Below are positions 30,644 through 53,630 of a stretch of DNA of 64,000 nucleotides, one piece after another; position 1 is the stretch's first letter; each line of letters begins with the position of its first letter. A program made the translations under genes and the position numbers. Source of the stretch: Plumapathes pennacea (Eukaryota > Cnidaria > Anthozoa > Antipatharia > Myriopathidae); contig OZ038464.1 of NCBI GenBank assembly GCA_964036295.1, positions 10,092,001 to 10,156,000 of the forward strand, in the 5' to 3' direction. The notes beneath the pieces were generated by a model. It was not told the DNA's origin, did no database searches, and saw only the letters and a list, made by a program, of their open reading frames with translations.

Positions 30644-33589
30644 TTACTTCTTTTTCCAGCGGAGGACGTGACCGGCCTCTGAGCGCAGCTTGACAGATGC
30701 AGCCTCGGTTTCACGCACTGTCTGACGCACGGCGCTCATCAGGTTTTCAGCGCAGCCAACCAGCGTCTCGGTCGCTTCCAAGTCCGATTTAGGATCTGGG
30801 CAGAAAAGATATCACGGGTCAAGAGGGTTTCCACTCTTTCATAAACGTGATAATTTTCACACCTTGGGGTTTCGTTCTGGTTTTATCTAAATGCATTTTA
30901 CTTGCCGTTTACGAAATTTTCGATTTTTTCTTACGAAAAGCAGTTTTAAAATCTGAATATTTTCGTAAATCATCGACATAGAATTGCAAATCCTTACTCT
31001 TTATTTAGTGTCGCACTGTTATTTTCAGGGAGTTATTTTAACTCCAAAAAGAGAGTTTAAAAAAGGTACATAACGACTCCTTTTTTCTCCCACTTTTTAA
31101 CTCCCTCATGAAAGTAAAATTATCTCCCTAAATAGGAGTTGATATCACCCCTGTTTTGGAGTTTTACAGGGGTGATATCAACTCCTATTTAGGGAGATAA
31201 TTTTACTTTCATGAGGGAGTTAAAAAGTGGGAGTAAAAAGTACTCCAAAAAAGGAGTCGTTCTGTACCTTTTTTAACTCCCTTCTTGGAGTTCAAATAAC
31301 TCCCTGAAAATAACAGTGCGTCGTGTAAAGTTACTACATTTTCTTGATTTCTACGGATTATGACAAAACTCCCACAAAAAAGTTCACGCCACGCAGTTAA
31401 AACAGCATGCCTCTATCCATAGTATTCTTCACGGGTAGCCTGGGAAGAGTTGAGGGTCGCAGCTACATGTACGTACCTTGAGCACCGATCATAGTGGCCT
31501 TGACCGTCGCCACAATTTTGAGTTGTGTTCCAACTGTGGGAATTCTGTCAATGGTTTGTTGCATTACCTGTAAAGTAGCGACAAGAGGCTGTTAGAAAGC
31601 GAGCAAAACAAGCAGTCTTCACGCACAGTGAATCACCACCACCACCACCACCATCATCATCGTCAATATTATCATCAAATGTTTGTACCTGTTTTAATCG
31701 TTTGTCAGAGCACTGGTCCGCGACTTTCCTGGCATGTTTCACCACTTCACGGCTCTCGATGGCAATTTGTTTGGCCAAATCAATGAGTTCCTTTTTGGAG
31801 TAAGGTTCTCCTTCTTCTGCATCACTACAAACGGACAACCACAAGGTTAAAACTTTGCAGAGGAGAGCAACTGCGTCGAAAAAGCTTCTTAGCGACCTCG
31901 TACCTCATATACTTTGACATCTTAGCAAACAGGATGGCCATTTTCTTGACAGCTTGGATGATGTCATTTCCTTGAGCCTCCCACTTCAATGCTTCCCGAT
32001 GCAAATTATGAGCAGCCATCTACAAAGGGCACAAAAACCATAATAATATGAACAAACAAACAATAAGGAAACAAAATGATGGACGGTTCAAAACTGTATT
32101 CAACTCAACAAAAACATTCCAAGTTATACTGCTTGATTAAATTTTGCCTGCCACTTAATAACAACGTGAAGACTACTAGTAGAATGTTTTTATCAAGAGC
32201 TTTAATTTGAGTTGTCACACCTTTAGGTTCATTTGCCAGTTCAGGAGTCGAGATATTTTTAGAGTTGCAAGTTGAATCTAATCAACTTTTGTAAAAAGGA
32301 ACATAAACCCTGTCTCCACTAACAAAACACAGATCTCGCAGTATGAGGTCATGTCTGACTCCCTTACCGCCATTCTGTTGTCCTCTGGTGGCTGTTCCAA
32401 AACATTCTGAACTTTTTGATCAATAATTTCCTCAGGGGGAGGGGGTGGACGCGGTGGAGCAGCCTCACTTGGTGGGGGAGGGCGGGGAGGTGCTTCTTCC
32501 TGAGGCTCTGTGAAAAGAGATCAGAAGTTGAACAGTTTACGCAACATAGGAGAGGGGTGGAAGAGGAGCATTTTTGTAGAGGAGGTTCCTTTTTCCAAAA
32601 CCGGCGGGAACACTTTCGAAGGGGGTGGGGATGGGTATCATTTGGTGGGGGAGAGGAGGGGAGATTGAATCCGCCAAGCTGGAAGTTTAGCGAGGATCAG
32701 TGATTCCTTTGTGGGGAGGGGTGGATATGAAGGTTGTTACTGGTGGGGCCGGAACCTACAATTTGCAGTTTGGAGTGAAATAGCTATTTCTTCTTGAAAG
32801 CCTCACCAAGATTGAGAGCAGCAATGTCAGGAGGGGGAGGAGGTGGGAAGTCTTCTTCATCGGGTTCTGTGTGAGCTGAACCCACGACTATCACACGTAC
32901 GCCACTCACTCCGTCTTGAACCTTAAGGAAACAAACAAACAAATGATTTTTTGAAAAAGGGAATAAAAAATTTTGCCGACTTCATTCAAAAATTCTAAAG
33001 AACTGGACCCAGGATTACAGTGAAGTTCGCCCTACCTTTCGCAGGTCATCCCTCAGCCGTTTTCGTGCATTCCTATCACCAATATTCGTGGCCACAGATT
33101 TGGCACTGATGACCATAGGAGTGACGGCTGACAAAAAGATATCGAACGAGATCATCATCAACTGAGAAAGATCTAATCTAACTGAATAGTCAAGTATGCA
33201 CAATATTCTAAAGTGCTGGCGTATGTGTCTAGAGCGGTGGTGTATAAAAGTTGGTCTCTCGTGTGCTGATACGTCCTGTGAACGTCTACCCCCAGTATTC
33301 TTTCGTCCTCTATTGTCCCACGTGGATGTCCCCCCTTCCTCTCTATAGCTTCCTTGTTCTCGTTCTCGTGTTTCTCTACTGATATCGTCCTTCATTTTCC
33401 CTCCTGCTGCCCCAAGCTCCCTCTTCCCTAATTTTGTGTGCGTTTCAGGCTCCTGCTGTTTCCTCTCAACCTTAGTCTGTTGTTGTCTTCTTCTTCTTCT
33501 TCATGTCCCTTTCTCTGTTCCTTCTTCTGATCTGTCTCGGCCTTAATCTCTCTGTCTTAATCTCTATCTTTTTTCTTTCATCTGTTCTT

Positions 33590-33635
<46 letters not shown>

Positions 33636-36600
33636 CTGTTACTTTCCCTTCTCTTTCTCTATCCTCCCTTTTTTCTTTCTTTCTAATTTTCATTCAACTC
33701 CCTTACTTTCTCCAGCGGCGTCGGCGGCTCGTAGCAGTTGGTCAGCGTAAGCCGAGTCTTCCGTGTTGTTCGCTTCTTCGATGGCCACTGTGGTTACACG
33801 CTTGGTTCTTCGGGCAATGTTTGAAGTTTTGGCAATCACCAGCTAAAAACGAACAAACAAACAAGCAGTACGCAACATAATTAATTAACTGGTTACGAAT
33901 TTTATGCTTTTGCTGTATAAAAGCATGGCAAAGTTCCAGGCGTACCTGTGGATTTTCTTGTTCCATCGCGAGTTCGCATGCTTCCACGTCTTTCTTTATG
34001 GCCTCCTCTTTACAAAAAAAAAAAAAAAAAAAAAAGGGGGGTTGTGTTTAACACGTCCACAAGCATGATGTTCAGCAGAGTTGCCTCTCGAACTGGCCTG
34101 GCAACTTGTGTGGATTTGGATGTTTTCTGGGTGAAGTCAAGTTCGCGTCTAGCAGTAAAAGGGTTAAAATATCTTATTTTTCGTTTTACAGACAGATCTG
34201 CTCACAGCGAAGTTCACAACGGACGATTGGCTTTGATCATTGTTAAAGGGGGGCCTCTCAGCCAGTCTACATCAGAAAATGTGTAAAAAATCCAAGACTT
34301 GAGTTTGGTTTCCAACACCAACAAACGTAATAAATCAATAGCAAAACAGGACTAAACTTCCAGGTCAAAAAAAAAAAAAAAAAAAAAAAAAGTCGGATGG
34401 GAATGGATTGCTAATTTATTTTTTGATATTCGGGGATCCTCATAATGGTGGATCACGTTTTCGGCGCGCAAAGGACTGTGGTTGAGAGTTCCTTTGACTT
34501 ACCGCAAGCTGTAATGAACTGGGCGGGGTCGGTGACGCTGTCTACAAGGTCAGTCAGCTTGTCCACTTTTCCCTTCCACTCCGCCTTCATACTGTCCAGA
34601 TGTGCTGAGTGTGTCTGGTTGTCAGGGTAAATCAGGACGAGTTTTGCCGCGTGCTGCACTTGAGGTGTAATTTGTTTCAGCTGAAAACACAAAATTACGA
34701 CGATACATTTACACACCGAATTAATGTGAAGATGGTTAGCGTAAACCTGGATACTTCATACAAATACAGTCGAAGCTCTCTGGGCGGACACTCTCGTAAG
34801 CGGACAGCTCTACTTACGGACGCCTCTACAAAAACCCGTTTAAACTCTAGTTCAGTCAAACTCTGTATTTACACATTCTCGTGAGCGGACAGTTCCAGTT
34901 AATGACCCTTTTCGACTTCCCGAAGTGTCCGATTACGGGAGCTTCAACTGTAGTTTGAAACCAAACAAACAACTGAACAACGAGAGACTAAGAAGAACAT
35001 GTTGAAATTAACGCCATCAAGAGCCAATTTTCAGAGCTGTGGGTCAATCGTTGTATGTACACCAGAGTGATTCATAAAATAAGTATGATACTAGGAGCGC
35101 CCTGATTGGCTAAATAACCGTGTTAGATGAGAGTATATTACACGCTGACGCGATACGCGATGTTTTTTACTTGACTAATTATTTTATAAAAGAAATATAT
35201 AACGTGTGACGCGTTATATATTTCTTAAGTACTTTGATTACACAAACAAAATACAAAAACAAAAACACACAGTAGATTAACTGCTACTACGAGTGGCATT
35301 TTAGGTGGGGTGGGGTGGATTGGGCTCGGAATAAATCTAAAAAGACACATGTCAATCAAGTTTCACAGCTGCATTACCTCATCAGCTGTCTGCCTGATAT
35401 CATCCAGCGCCATCTTGTTCGGTTTTCCTCCTGTGTTCGCCACCTGAATGGCTGTGTTGGCGAGTTGATTCGCTTGATTCTCAAATTCTGCAGCCCTCAC
35501 CTGGAAATTGTCGTTCCGCCCTGGTGTGCCTTAATACCGAGAAGAAAAGAAACAGAGATTAAATAAAATTCAATTGAATTGCGCACGAATTCAAGACATA
35601 AAGTTGAAACTCCGGTAATCGGAAACCCCTGGGAGGCAGAATAAGTGTCATTAACTGGAACTGGAACTGCTCTCTCACGAGAATATGTAAATAAAGAGTT
35701 TGACTGAACTAGAGTTTAAACGGGGTTTCGTACAGGCGTCCGTAAGTAGAGCTGTGCGCTTACGAGAGTGTCCGCCCAGACAGCTTCGACTGTATATCTT
35801 ATTAACCCTTTCAAGAAGAAAATGTATGAGTCATGTAGTGAGAGTGGATGGTCATGTGAGCAAGCTATCGAAAATGAAGTTCTCCATACTGTATGATATA
35901 TCTCTGGTGCGAAACTGAAGGAGAAAACTGAAGTTAATCACTCTTGGGAAGTGAAAGGGTTAACGAGTGCGGGGTCCGTATACTGTGAGTTATGGATCGA
36001 GTGTTTTTTCCTCCTTATAGCTCGACGACCGTGAGGAAAAACGAGGTTCCATAACATACAGTATGCACCAAACAAACAAGGTTAATACTGATATTTATGT
36101 AGCATATTTCACTGACTTAAAACAACAAAACAAGAGAAGAACAATGGCGTTCAGCACATTTCTCACCCGGTGCTGCCCTTGCTGCCTTTTCCAGATTCTT
36201 TATACCAGACATGGTGTCCATATAATCTTCAGCCACTTGAGCGATGGCTGCGCGCTGAAGCTTTCTGTTCAATTCTTCTAACTTGCTCTCAATCTTTGCG
36301 GCCAGTGCGTGCGCTTGCGGGGAGTTACCCTGTTTAGAAAATGAGAAAGTCGTACTTACACAAAATTCTCACGATTTAACTACTTTACCTAAATAACAAA
36401 TACTTTTTCGGGTTAACTCGGCAACTTTCCTTGGCCTAACGAATATTGTTGCCGGAGCTGGTTGTGTGATCGCTTTTCCATCGGAAAATAACCATGAACA
36501 CACTGTACCTCCTTTCTCTTGTACTTCAAATGAAGTCAATGCCTTTTAACTTAGCCGCTCAGTCGACTTACGGTTTTTGCATCACTTTATTTCTAAATCA

Positions 36601-39600
36601 AACTTAGAAATGGAGCCCAGTCGGAATAAGGGTCGTTATGTCGCATGGGATTAAATCATTTCATCTAGGGCCAGCATGAGTTATCAACAGACGCTTGTAA
36701 CACATATATTCCAAGTAACTTACCATTCCTCGTCTCTTCAAGTCGTCCAGTTCTCTGGTGAGTTTATCCAGTTCATCGCAGAGTCGCAGAATATCCGTCC
36801 TCTCCGGTCCTGATAATTTCTCAGCGCTCTTCTTTCCCTCCTGGATACACTCCTGGATCGCTTTGTGACCTACAGCAAAAGTAAGACCAGTTTCAGGTTA
36901 GATAAAGTAGTTTACGGATGAGTATTAAAAACCAAAGCCAAAGTAATTACGCCACCAATCACAAGGCTGTTAGAAACGCTTCCAACCAGTCAGAAGTCAA
37001 AGTATTTGCGTTTGCTTTTACTTTGAAAAAGAAACCAGTTAGCGGTGTAAGGATGCCGAGAAAACGCTTGCTTGTATAAGAAAATCGCAATCGTTTTTGT
37101 TCTGTATATTTGTCAAAACTACTGGGCGCCGGACTTGAAATCCGGAGGTCCCAGGTTCCCTGACCACTAGCTGAATTTGCAACACGGTAGCCCTGAGTTC
37201 AAATCCTTGGCCAAACTATGTAAATAGCCCACTGGTTAGCCTCCGACCAGTTGGGATTCTTAACTAATTTGCGTTCAGTTTATGATATTTCGTTTTTGCA
37301 TTTCAAGTCTCCCCAATTAGCACGGCAGTGCTAAACAATTGAGACCTAAATAAAGTGATTTATTTTATTTTTATTTATTATTTTTACTCATAAGCACTTG
37401 TATCACTTGCAAACCATTACACTATCACTAAGCCGCCCGATACCTGGTACCGAAGTTTAACAAATCTAAAAATAGATTCGAAAAAATACACGTTGGTCAC
37501 CAGTCCTTCTCCTCTGATTTTGTTTGACGAGGTTCTCAAATTATCAATTACCTGAACACTACTCGTACGTTTTGCTCCGGAAAGGTTGGAAGAACTCCGA
37601 CTTACCTAAACCAGAGTGGTCTCCAGCCGGGTTGTTTAGCCACGTGTGGGCCTGTTCCATCTTACCCACAAATGTGCTGTTAGGCTTCCGAGTACCGCTG
37701 ACCTCCTGGTGCTGGATTGCTTTCTCAATCTGGTCTTGTAGGCTGGAGAGCCCCTGCGCAAGCTTCTTAGATAACGCCATCGCCTGGGGGCTTGTTCCCT
37801 ACAAAAGGAGTGATCAGAAAATTTCCATAATCTTCTTCTGAACTCCGAATAATACACTCCACTTAGCATTAACCGCACAAGATTCACTGACACCGCTCTC
37901 CTCTAGAAAAATCTTTGACAGTAAGTGATATTCGCGCCTACATATTTTCTTTGCGTGAAGTTATAAAATTTAAACTGAAATATCTCCCTCAACGAACCTG
38001 TTTGCGGTTTCTAAGGTCGGACAGTTCTCCCAGCAGTTGATCCAAGTCATCGCAAACTTTCTGTATTCTGCTCCGGTCGGGGTCTCCACATGCCTCGGCC
38101 AATTTACGTCCCTGGTTGATACAGTCACGCAATGCCATCTCACCTGAAAACGTCAGTGCTGGATTAGCTATCTGTTGCGTTACACTGCAAACAATCTTCA
38201 CTTTTCGTTACGTTACGTTATGTTGCGTTGCGTTGCGTTGCGTTGCGATAAATAGCGTTACACTTGGGGAACTATTCTTGAAGCTCCTAACTTAGCCGCT
38301 AAGTCGACTACTGCTGCTACTATCAACTACAGCTATTACTACAGCACTGCTATCGCCACTACTATAGGACTACTATTACTACCACTACTACTACTACTAC
38401 CACTGCTATAAAACTACTGCTTCTGCTGCTGCTGCTACTATTACTTTGAAAACGATGGCATTACAGACTATTATTAGTGTTACATGTTTTGTAGTTTGAT
38501 TCAACTCCTACACTAAGTCTTATTGCTGCAGTATTTTATACCAAACACCAAGACCCACCAAATCCTCCACCAGAAGTCGTTGGTGAAGCCAGCCATTCCT
38601 GAGCCATTCCCAACTTGCTGTCAAACAGTGAAGCCGCTTTCTTCATCTCATTCAAGGGGTCATTGCTGTCATCCTCATCATAGGTGGTCAGCTGTAAGAC
38701 CCGCATGATTTCGTGAATGTCTCCCGTCATTTTCATGATAAAATAGCTCCTGTTAGCCTGGGCCTCTGCACAACCTTCCCCCTTGACACCAGGCTCTGTG
38801 GAGTGTACATAAGTTATAGACTTGTTGAGTGGGACTTAATTTTTGACTTGACTCCACTGTTGACCGTAAAATCCTTATAATCAGGACACTTCATAACTAA
38901 CTGGGGAGGGGAGGGTTAGGGAAGAGCTGCTTCAAGATGTCCAAAAGTAAACTTACTGTCTTGTTTGTACATGCTCAAGATCAAGGTCCACTTTATCATC
39001 TTCATAAAGCAATGTTTTATTTCAACATAATAAAGTTGTATTTATTTTTGGAGTTATCCAAGTTTGGCTTTACGTTCAATATATAGTGATAATAGGGGGG
39101 TTCTGTTACTAGAGTAGAAGGGGAAGGGGGCCTCATAATTTGGTATTTTACAGTACACCCCATCTGAGTCTGATGGACAAGTCAGGTGTCAGGAGTCAGG
39201 TGTCTGACGTATAGACAATAAAAATGTTAAGACATACACACAGTAGTAGAAGTGTAAATCTAAACAACTTACGGAGCTTGCAGACCTCTAAAATGTTAAC
39301 TGATGTGCCCAATGGACTAATGGATGAACTGACGTCCATTAGACACTCTTTGTAGAACATTTAGCAAGACACTTATAAGTTTCCATACAGGGCCCTAATG
39401 TGTTGACCAATGGACTGAGAGTCAAGCTGACACATACAGGCCTCAGGGAGGGGAGGGAGGAGGGGTACTCCCTATAGTGGACTATATGGGGAGGCTCTGC
39501 ACGCAAGGGGTACCTCTATCAGGCTGAAGGTATATGAAAGGGGTACCTCTATCAGGCTGAAGGTATATGAAAGGGATGTTTGTTTTAGACTGGAGGTATA

Positions 39601-42600
39601 TGAAAGGGGTACCTACACTGTATTCTTTCAAAAATGGTATATGAAAGGGTAGGGGGGTTTGGACCTCTGGGTGGAGCCTCCCTATAAAAAACTTTACTGA
39701 GTACTCCCCCCACATGACCAATGGATCAATGGTCAAACTGAATTCCCCACTTGTCCTTCAGACTCAGATGGGGTGTGTGGGACATTGATTTCTGATCAAT
39801 CTTCATTGCTCACCTATTTCAGGTATCTTGACATAATTCTTCAAGGCTGATATTGCAACAGGTACTGTGTCCTTGACAGAAGCAATACACTTTCTAAGGA
39901 TTGAGGCATGAATTTGGTGTGTTAGTTCCTTCTCACGTGCCTCAACCATCTTGGCCATGCTTGATAGTCCAGGAGTTAAATTCTTGACAAATGTTGTCAA
40001 ATCCTGCAGGTTTTCCACCTGTTCTGATACAGCCAGATAGTCAATCACATTCTTGCAATATGCCAGGATCTTTCTCACTTCAGCTTCATCAAATGTCAGG
40101 AGCAGAGCTGATGTCCCTGATAAAATTCCTGATAAAAGCATAAAATAATAACTATGTAACTTACTACTTGATTCTACTTGTCCCTTTAAATTAGCACCAC
40201 TTCCAGGAAAATATGTGCTACAATAATATATTTGGCTGACCAATGGTGATCAATATTTGAAAGGTCCTTGGTTTAAAAAAGTTTGAGATCTACAAGACAG
40301 TGTTTGAATTTCAACATTGACCTCACTCAAAAAGGTTTGCCATATTTCTGTAGTTACAGTTAAATAATTATGTGATTGTGCAACAGAAACCATTTCAAAT
40401 TTGTGTCCATCTTTTGGAGAGTAGCTGCCAACGGCACTTTTTGATTCATTTTTGTAGCCATTCAAACCTCAGGACCAGTCCTTAGCAAAATGAAGTATAA
40501 GTAATGTTATCATATAGTAATTTTTAAGCATTTACAATCTGACCAGCTTGAACCCATGCAAGAGATCGCCAGTCATTTGATTTCTGCACAATGAATGTTT
40601 AATATTCACACAGTTAGCCTCTGATCACTGTTAGAGATTAGAGGGTTTACCAACCTCGAGATCCATCAATGAGTTTCTTGCGAGCCTGTGATGAATACGG
40701 ATCCTTTTTCAACAACTTTGAAGCTTCAACAAGAAGAATGGATGATTCTTCCACTCTGGTGAATGCTATGGGCATTTCTTTTTTCAGAATTTTGTCTGTA
40801 CTTTTGGTTGCAGTCTCCTTGCCAACCTAAAGGAAAAGAAACATTAAAAGTACTTTGCTAAATTAGAACATAGAACATAGTTACTGCTTCCTGACAATAG
40901 GGGCAGCTGTGAACTCAAATGTCTGCCCAATTTCTTCACAAACTAAAGCATTGTTTTTTTAATTCTTAAACAAATTTTCAATTAAGACTATATTGCTAAC
41001 AATAGATATTTAATCATGGCAAAACCATTTTTCACTCCAAAACTCAAAATTAATGCAGTTTAAGAGAAAAAAAAAATAGTGATTTAATAGCAAGAGTTAA
41101 TAATCAGCTTTCCATCTTTCCAAGCCTCTGGTCAGAAACTGAAAGTGAAAATTAAAGTTGATCACTCTTGGGAGTGAAAGAGGAATATTGCATGGAAAAA
41201 ACTCAGCCACACAAACTCACCTGAACCAAGTTAGCAACTGCTGCACCAACAGCCTGAATAGGAAGAGCTAAGTCTGGCATTGCATTACCATCCTCTGCCT
41301 CCTCATGTAGGATGACAAGTTGTGAAACCTGAAGGGCACAAGCAACAGAGCATCTTGGTTCTTTTGATACAACAGTAATAACTATTACTAACCATTAAAG
41401 AAGAAAATGTTTGAGTGATATAGTGAGATTCTATTATTTAATCAGCTTTCATCTGAATAAGCTATGCTGCAAACTATCAAATAAGCGCTGATGCAACTAT
41501 AGATTCTCAGTATTGTATATCCCTAATGCATATATATATACATAATAATATAAAGAGAGGGTTAATTAGCCCACATACTGTACAGTGATGACAGTTAGAA
41601 AGTCAGTTATATATAATGCAGGTAGGGGATTGTTTGGGCAGTTCTCATTATTACATCCTTCTGCTCAGAAAAGGTTGGGAGAATTGACCCTACTGGCCGA
41701 GCTTTTATTAGAAGTTATATACATCTGTCTGTAGTAAAATGGTATGAGTGCAAATGCTTCAGTTTTTAAGGGGAGGGCACGCCCTTCACAATCCCTCAAA
41801 AGAGGATAAATTGTATAGCGTGCTCACCAAGGGGGAGGGGCAGGGCCAGCTGCCACCTTGAACCTTCTAAATCTGATCTCCTTATAAGTAAAAGTATAAG
41901 TATACTTTTGAGTACAAAATTCAGCTTTTGTGAATTTCTTGACAATCAAGTAGGATTATAGATACCATAGCCTGTGAAATTGGCAGGCCAGTGTATGTGT
42001 CTTGATAAATACTCAATTGAAACATCAGCATTTTGGTTGACATTTCATGAGTTTTATTTCTACACTGGAGTAGACGTCAACTACTTCTCACTCAAGCATT
42101 AATATTCCTATGCATGTTTCCTAGCATACAATGCTGTAGGCCAGAAACACGTATATTTTTTTTATTATATATTTAGTTACTGTATGTATGTAAAAGACAT
42201 GCCAATCGAACATAAATTTAAAATGTGCTCAATCTACGTAAATCAAGCGAATGTTCTAGGTGCAAAAGGCAGAAAGTGCACTTGACTGGCAAGACAGTCA
42301 TATATTTTTAAAGTGCTCTTGCCCATCACAGGAGTTGTGCGATGGCATGTTGACTAATCAGATCGGGACTGTTTACATTCAGAGAGCATAAACGTCGAAG
42401 ATTATAAAACAAAACAGTCCACAAACGAGGACTTAAACCCAACAAATATCCATGAATGTATTAACAGCACGAAATCGCGGAGCTGACCGATCTTTGAACA
42501 TGGACACACCGAGCTGTTATATATATCAGAACTCGCAATCATCGCTCTTTAACTAAAAACATTCTGTTCGACAACATTTTCAGACAGCTCTTGGTCAAAA

Positions 42601-42822
42601 TGAGTTTCCCTGCAATTTTTCCTTACGTCGTTAGAATTTTGCAAACAGATCAACTATTAATCAGCTGGACTTCTTTCAAAGTCGCGCCCATTTACATATC
42701 ATAGCACTGCAAAATCCCGGTGTGCTGCATACTTGCTCCCAAACATGTTAAAATCTGCACCGTACCTGTTGAGCTACAGGCTCCAAAATCGACTCGATCG
42801 TCTTCGTATGGAACACTGGCAT
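30644..42822 (-). CDS. VCL: Vinculin, complete, 20 exons
   Basis: The 20 exons join in phase (2907 nt, 968 aa; human vinculin 1066). The start [19 protein letters not shown] is almost identical to the vertebrate N-terminus. The product is the actin-binding adaptor of cell-matrix and cell-cell junctions: head D1 (about 20-220) binds talin and alpha-catenin, the Pro-rich linker (about 730-790, with DFPPPPPDI) binds EVH1 proteins such as VASP, and the five-helix tail (about 800-968) binds F-actin and phosphoinositides. Exons, 5' to 3': 42822-42766, 41328-41221, 40826-40655, 40128-39814, 38795-38559, 38143-37998, 37798-37606, 36869-36724, 36329-36167, 35529-35378, 34680-34503, 34007-33946, 33842-33707, 33127-33036, 32921-32807, 32507-32368, 32019-31904, 31824-31689, 31567-31477, 30795-30644. 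Only two central vinculin repeats are present, and the C-terminus ends LRWKKK. Confidence 0.96.
31012..31320. mobile_element. Long palindromic MITE in the last vinculin intron
   Basis: Two arms of about 149 bp, nearly perfect reverse complements (outer ends CGCACTGTTATTTTCAGGG and CCCTGAAAATAACAGTGCG), meet at a loop near 31161-31171. No coding frame. Repeated GGAGTTAxxTAACTCC motifs occur inside. Target duplication not resolved. Confidence 0.85.
33594..33632. repeat. GTCT tetranucleotide microsatellite
   Basis: About ten units of CTGT/GTCT in a pyrimidine-rich vinculin intron (roughly 33280-33700). Confidence 0.9.
34767..34950. mobile_element. TA-flanked CAGTCGAAGC-type MITE, clean copy
   Basis: 184 bp from CAGTCGAAGCTCTCTGGGC to GGGAGCTTCAACTG with TA at 34765-34766 and 34951-34952. 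In vinculin intron 10. Confidence 0.83.
35600..35792. mobile_element. CAGTCGAAGC-type MITE, reverse copy
   Basis: GTTGAAACTCCGGTAATCGG to CAGACAGCTTCGACTG; the right end is followed by TA. In vinculin intron 9. Confidence 0.78.
35803..35962. mobile_element. Copy of the common MITE family
   Basis: Internal region ATGTATGAGTCATGTAGTGA and terminus CACTCTTGGGAAGTGAAAGG; flanks a second MITE type at 35600-35792. In vinculin intron. Confidence 0.75.
36167..38795 (-). CDS. VCL: Vinculin central repeat region: two repeats
   Basis: Exons 5-9. Repeat 1 runs from [17 protein letters not shown] through exon 6 ([30 protein letters not shown]); repeat 2 from [20 protein letters not shown] through exon 8 ([30 protein letters not shown]). 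Exons 6 and 8 are each exactly 146 nt, both entered in phase 1 and left in phase 0, so each repeat is built from an equivalent exon pair. Human vinculin has a third unit of about 110 residues here, which explains most of the length difference. Confidence 0.9.
38200..38250. repeat. GTTGC pentanucleotide microsatellite
   Basis: GTTAC units pass into GTTGC units in a vinculin intron; trinucleotide CTA runs follow at about 38370-38410. Confidence 0.85.
39461..39716. repeat. Repeat element with GGGGTACTCCC ends and internal tandem units, vinculin intron
   Basis: GAGGGGTACTCCCTATAG and CTGAGTACTCCCCCC bracket about three tandem units of roughly 33 bp containing AGGTATATGAAAGGGGTACC. Related sequence: 45755-46345, 7795-8080 and about 47155-47520. 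Confidence 0.68.
41028..41182. mobile_element. Copy of the common MITE family
   Basis: CACTCCAAAACTCAAAATTA to TTGATCACTCTTGGGAGTGA; related partial sequence follows at about 41400-41465. In vinculin introns. Confidence 0.7.
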
Positions 42823-43032
42823 CTTTCTTGGAAACAAAGAGAAATATTATCCCTGAAAATAGCACTTATGCTTGAAAGCACACGAGCTTTTTGTCAGACG
42901 CTGCGGTATATCTGAGCTCAACAAAGTATTGGTTTCCCCTCCCCACCCTCCTCAGCTATGTCGGGCATCTAGTCCCAGTCTCCTTCCAGACTTTCGCGCC
43001 AGTCTCTCACGGTTGTCTTTCATCATTTCAAT
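42823..43032. promoter_or_regulatory. Presumed bidirectional promoter of vinculin and ASH2L
   Basis: Only 210 bp separate the vinculin ATG (minus, 42822) from the ASH2L ATG (plus, 43033). Both 5' untranslated regions and the core promoters must lie here unless undetected upstream noncoding exons exist. No TATA box is obvious; TTTCAATATGG precedes the ASH2L start. This arrangement implies joint control, which is an inference. Confidence 0.6.
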
Positions 43033-53073
<10,041 letters not shown>

Positions 53074-53630
53074 AGAAGCTATCATGCTCGCACACAATGG
53101 AAATTCCACAAACATCTTCACCGTATGAAGCTTGTGAAATCTAAGGTGATGTGCATCATACTCAGAAGGCTTTGTGATGTAGAACTGAGCTGAGGTAAAA
53201 GATGTGGTGTATATTATGTACTGTAGACCGTACACAATCTAATACTGATCACTAGCAAAACTATGATGGGAAACAGACAGGTCTCTTTATGAGCAAGCAG
53301 GAACCAACTTGGGGACAAGGATGGAGTGAGGAGTATCAAATCACTCAGTTAAAATATGTTCATACTCATTCATTTTCTAATTTAACATTTCAACTTTTCA
53401 TATGCACTCAAAATTAACTACTGTACTATAAGTGATGCATTGGCACATCAAATCAACCCCTCATCTGAGCAACGTAAAGACCCTACTGTACATATACTTC
53501 ATTTTATTCCTTTATAGTGAGAATAAAATACATTAAAGTTGATAACTCATCAAAACATTATGTTGTCATAAGCAAGGCATCAATGTTGCGAGACTGAAAA
53601 CAGAAATAAAAGTTAATACATGTATAAACC

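Noticed and set aside
33472..33693. Minus-strand frame with repeated DRQT units
   Set aside because: Translation of the GTCT microsatellite inside a vinculin intron.
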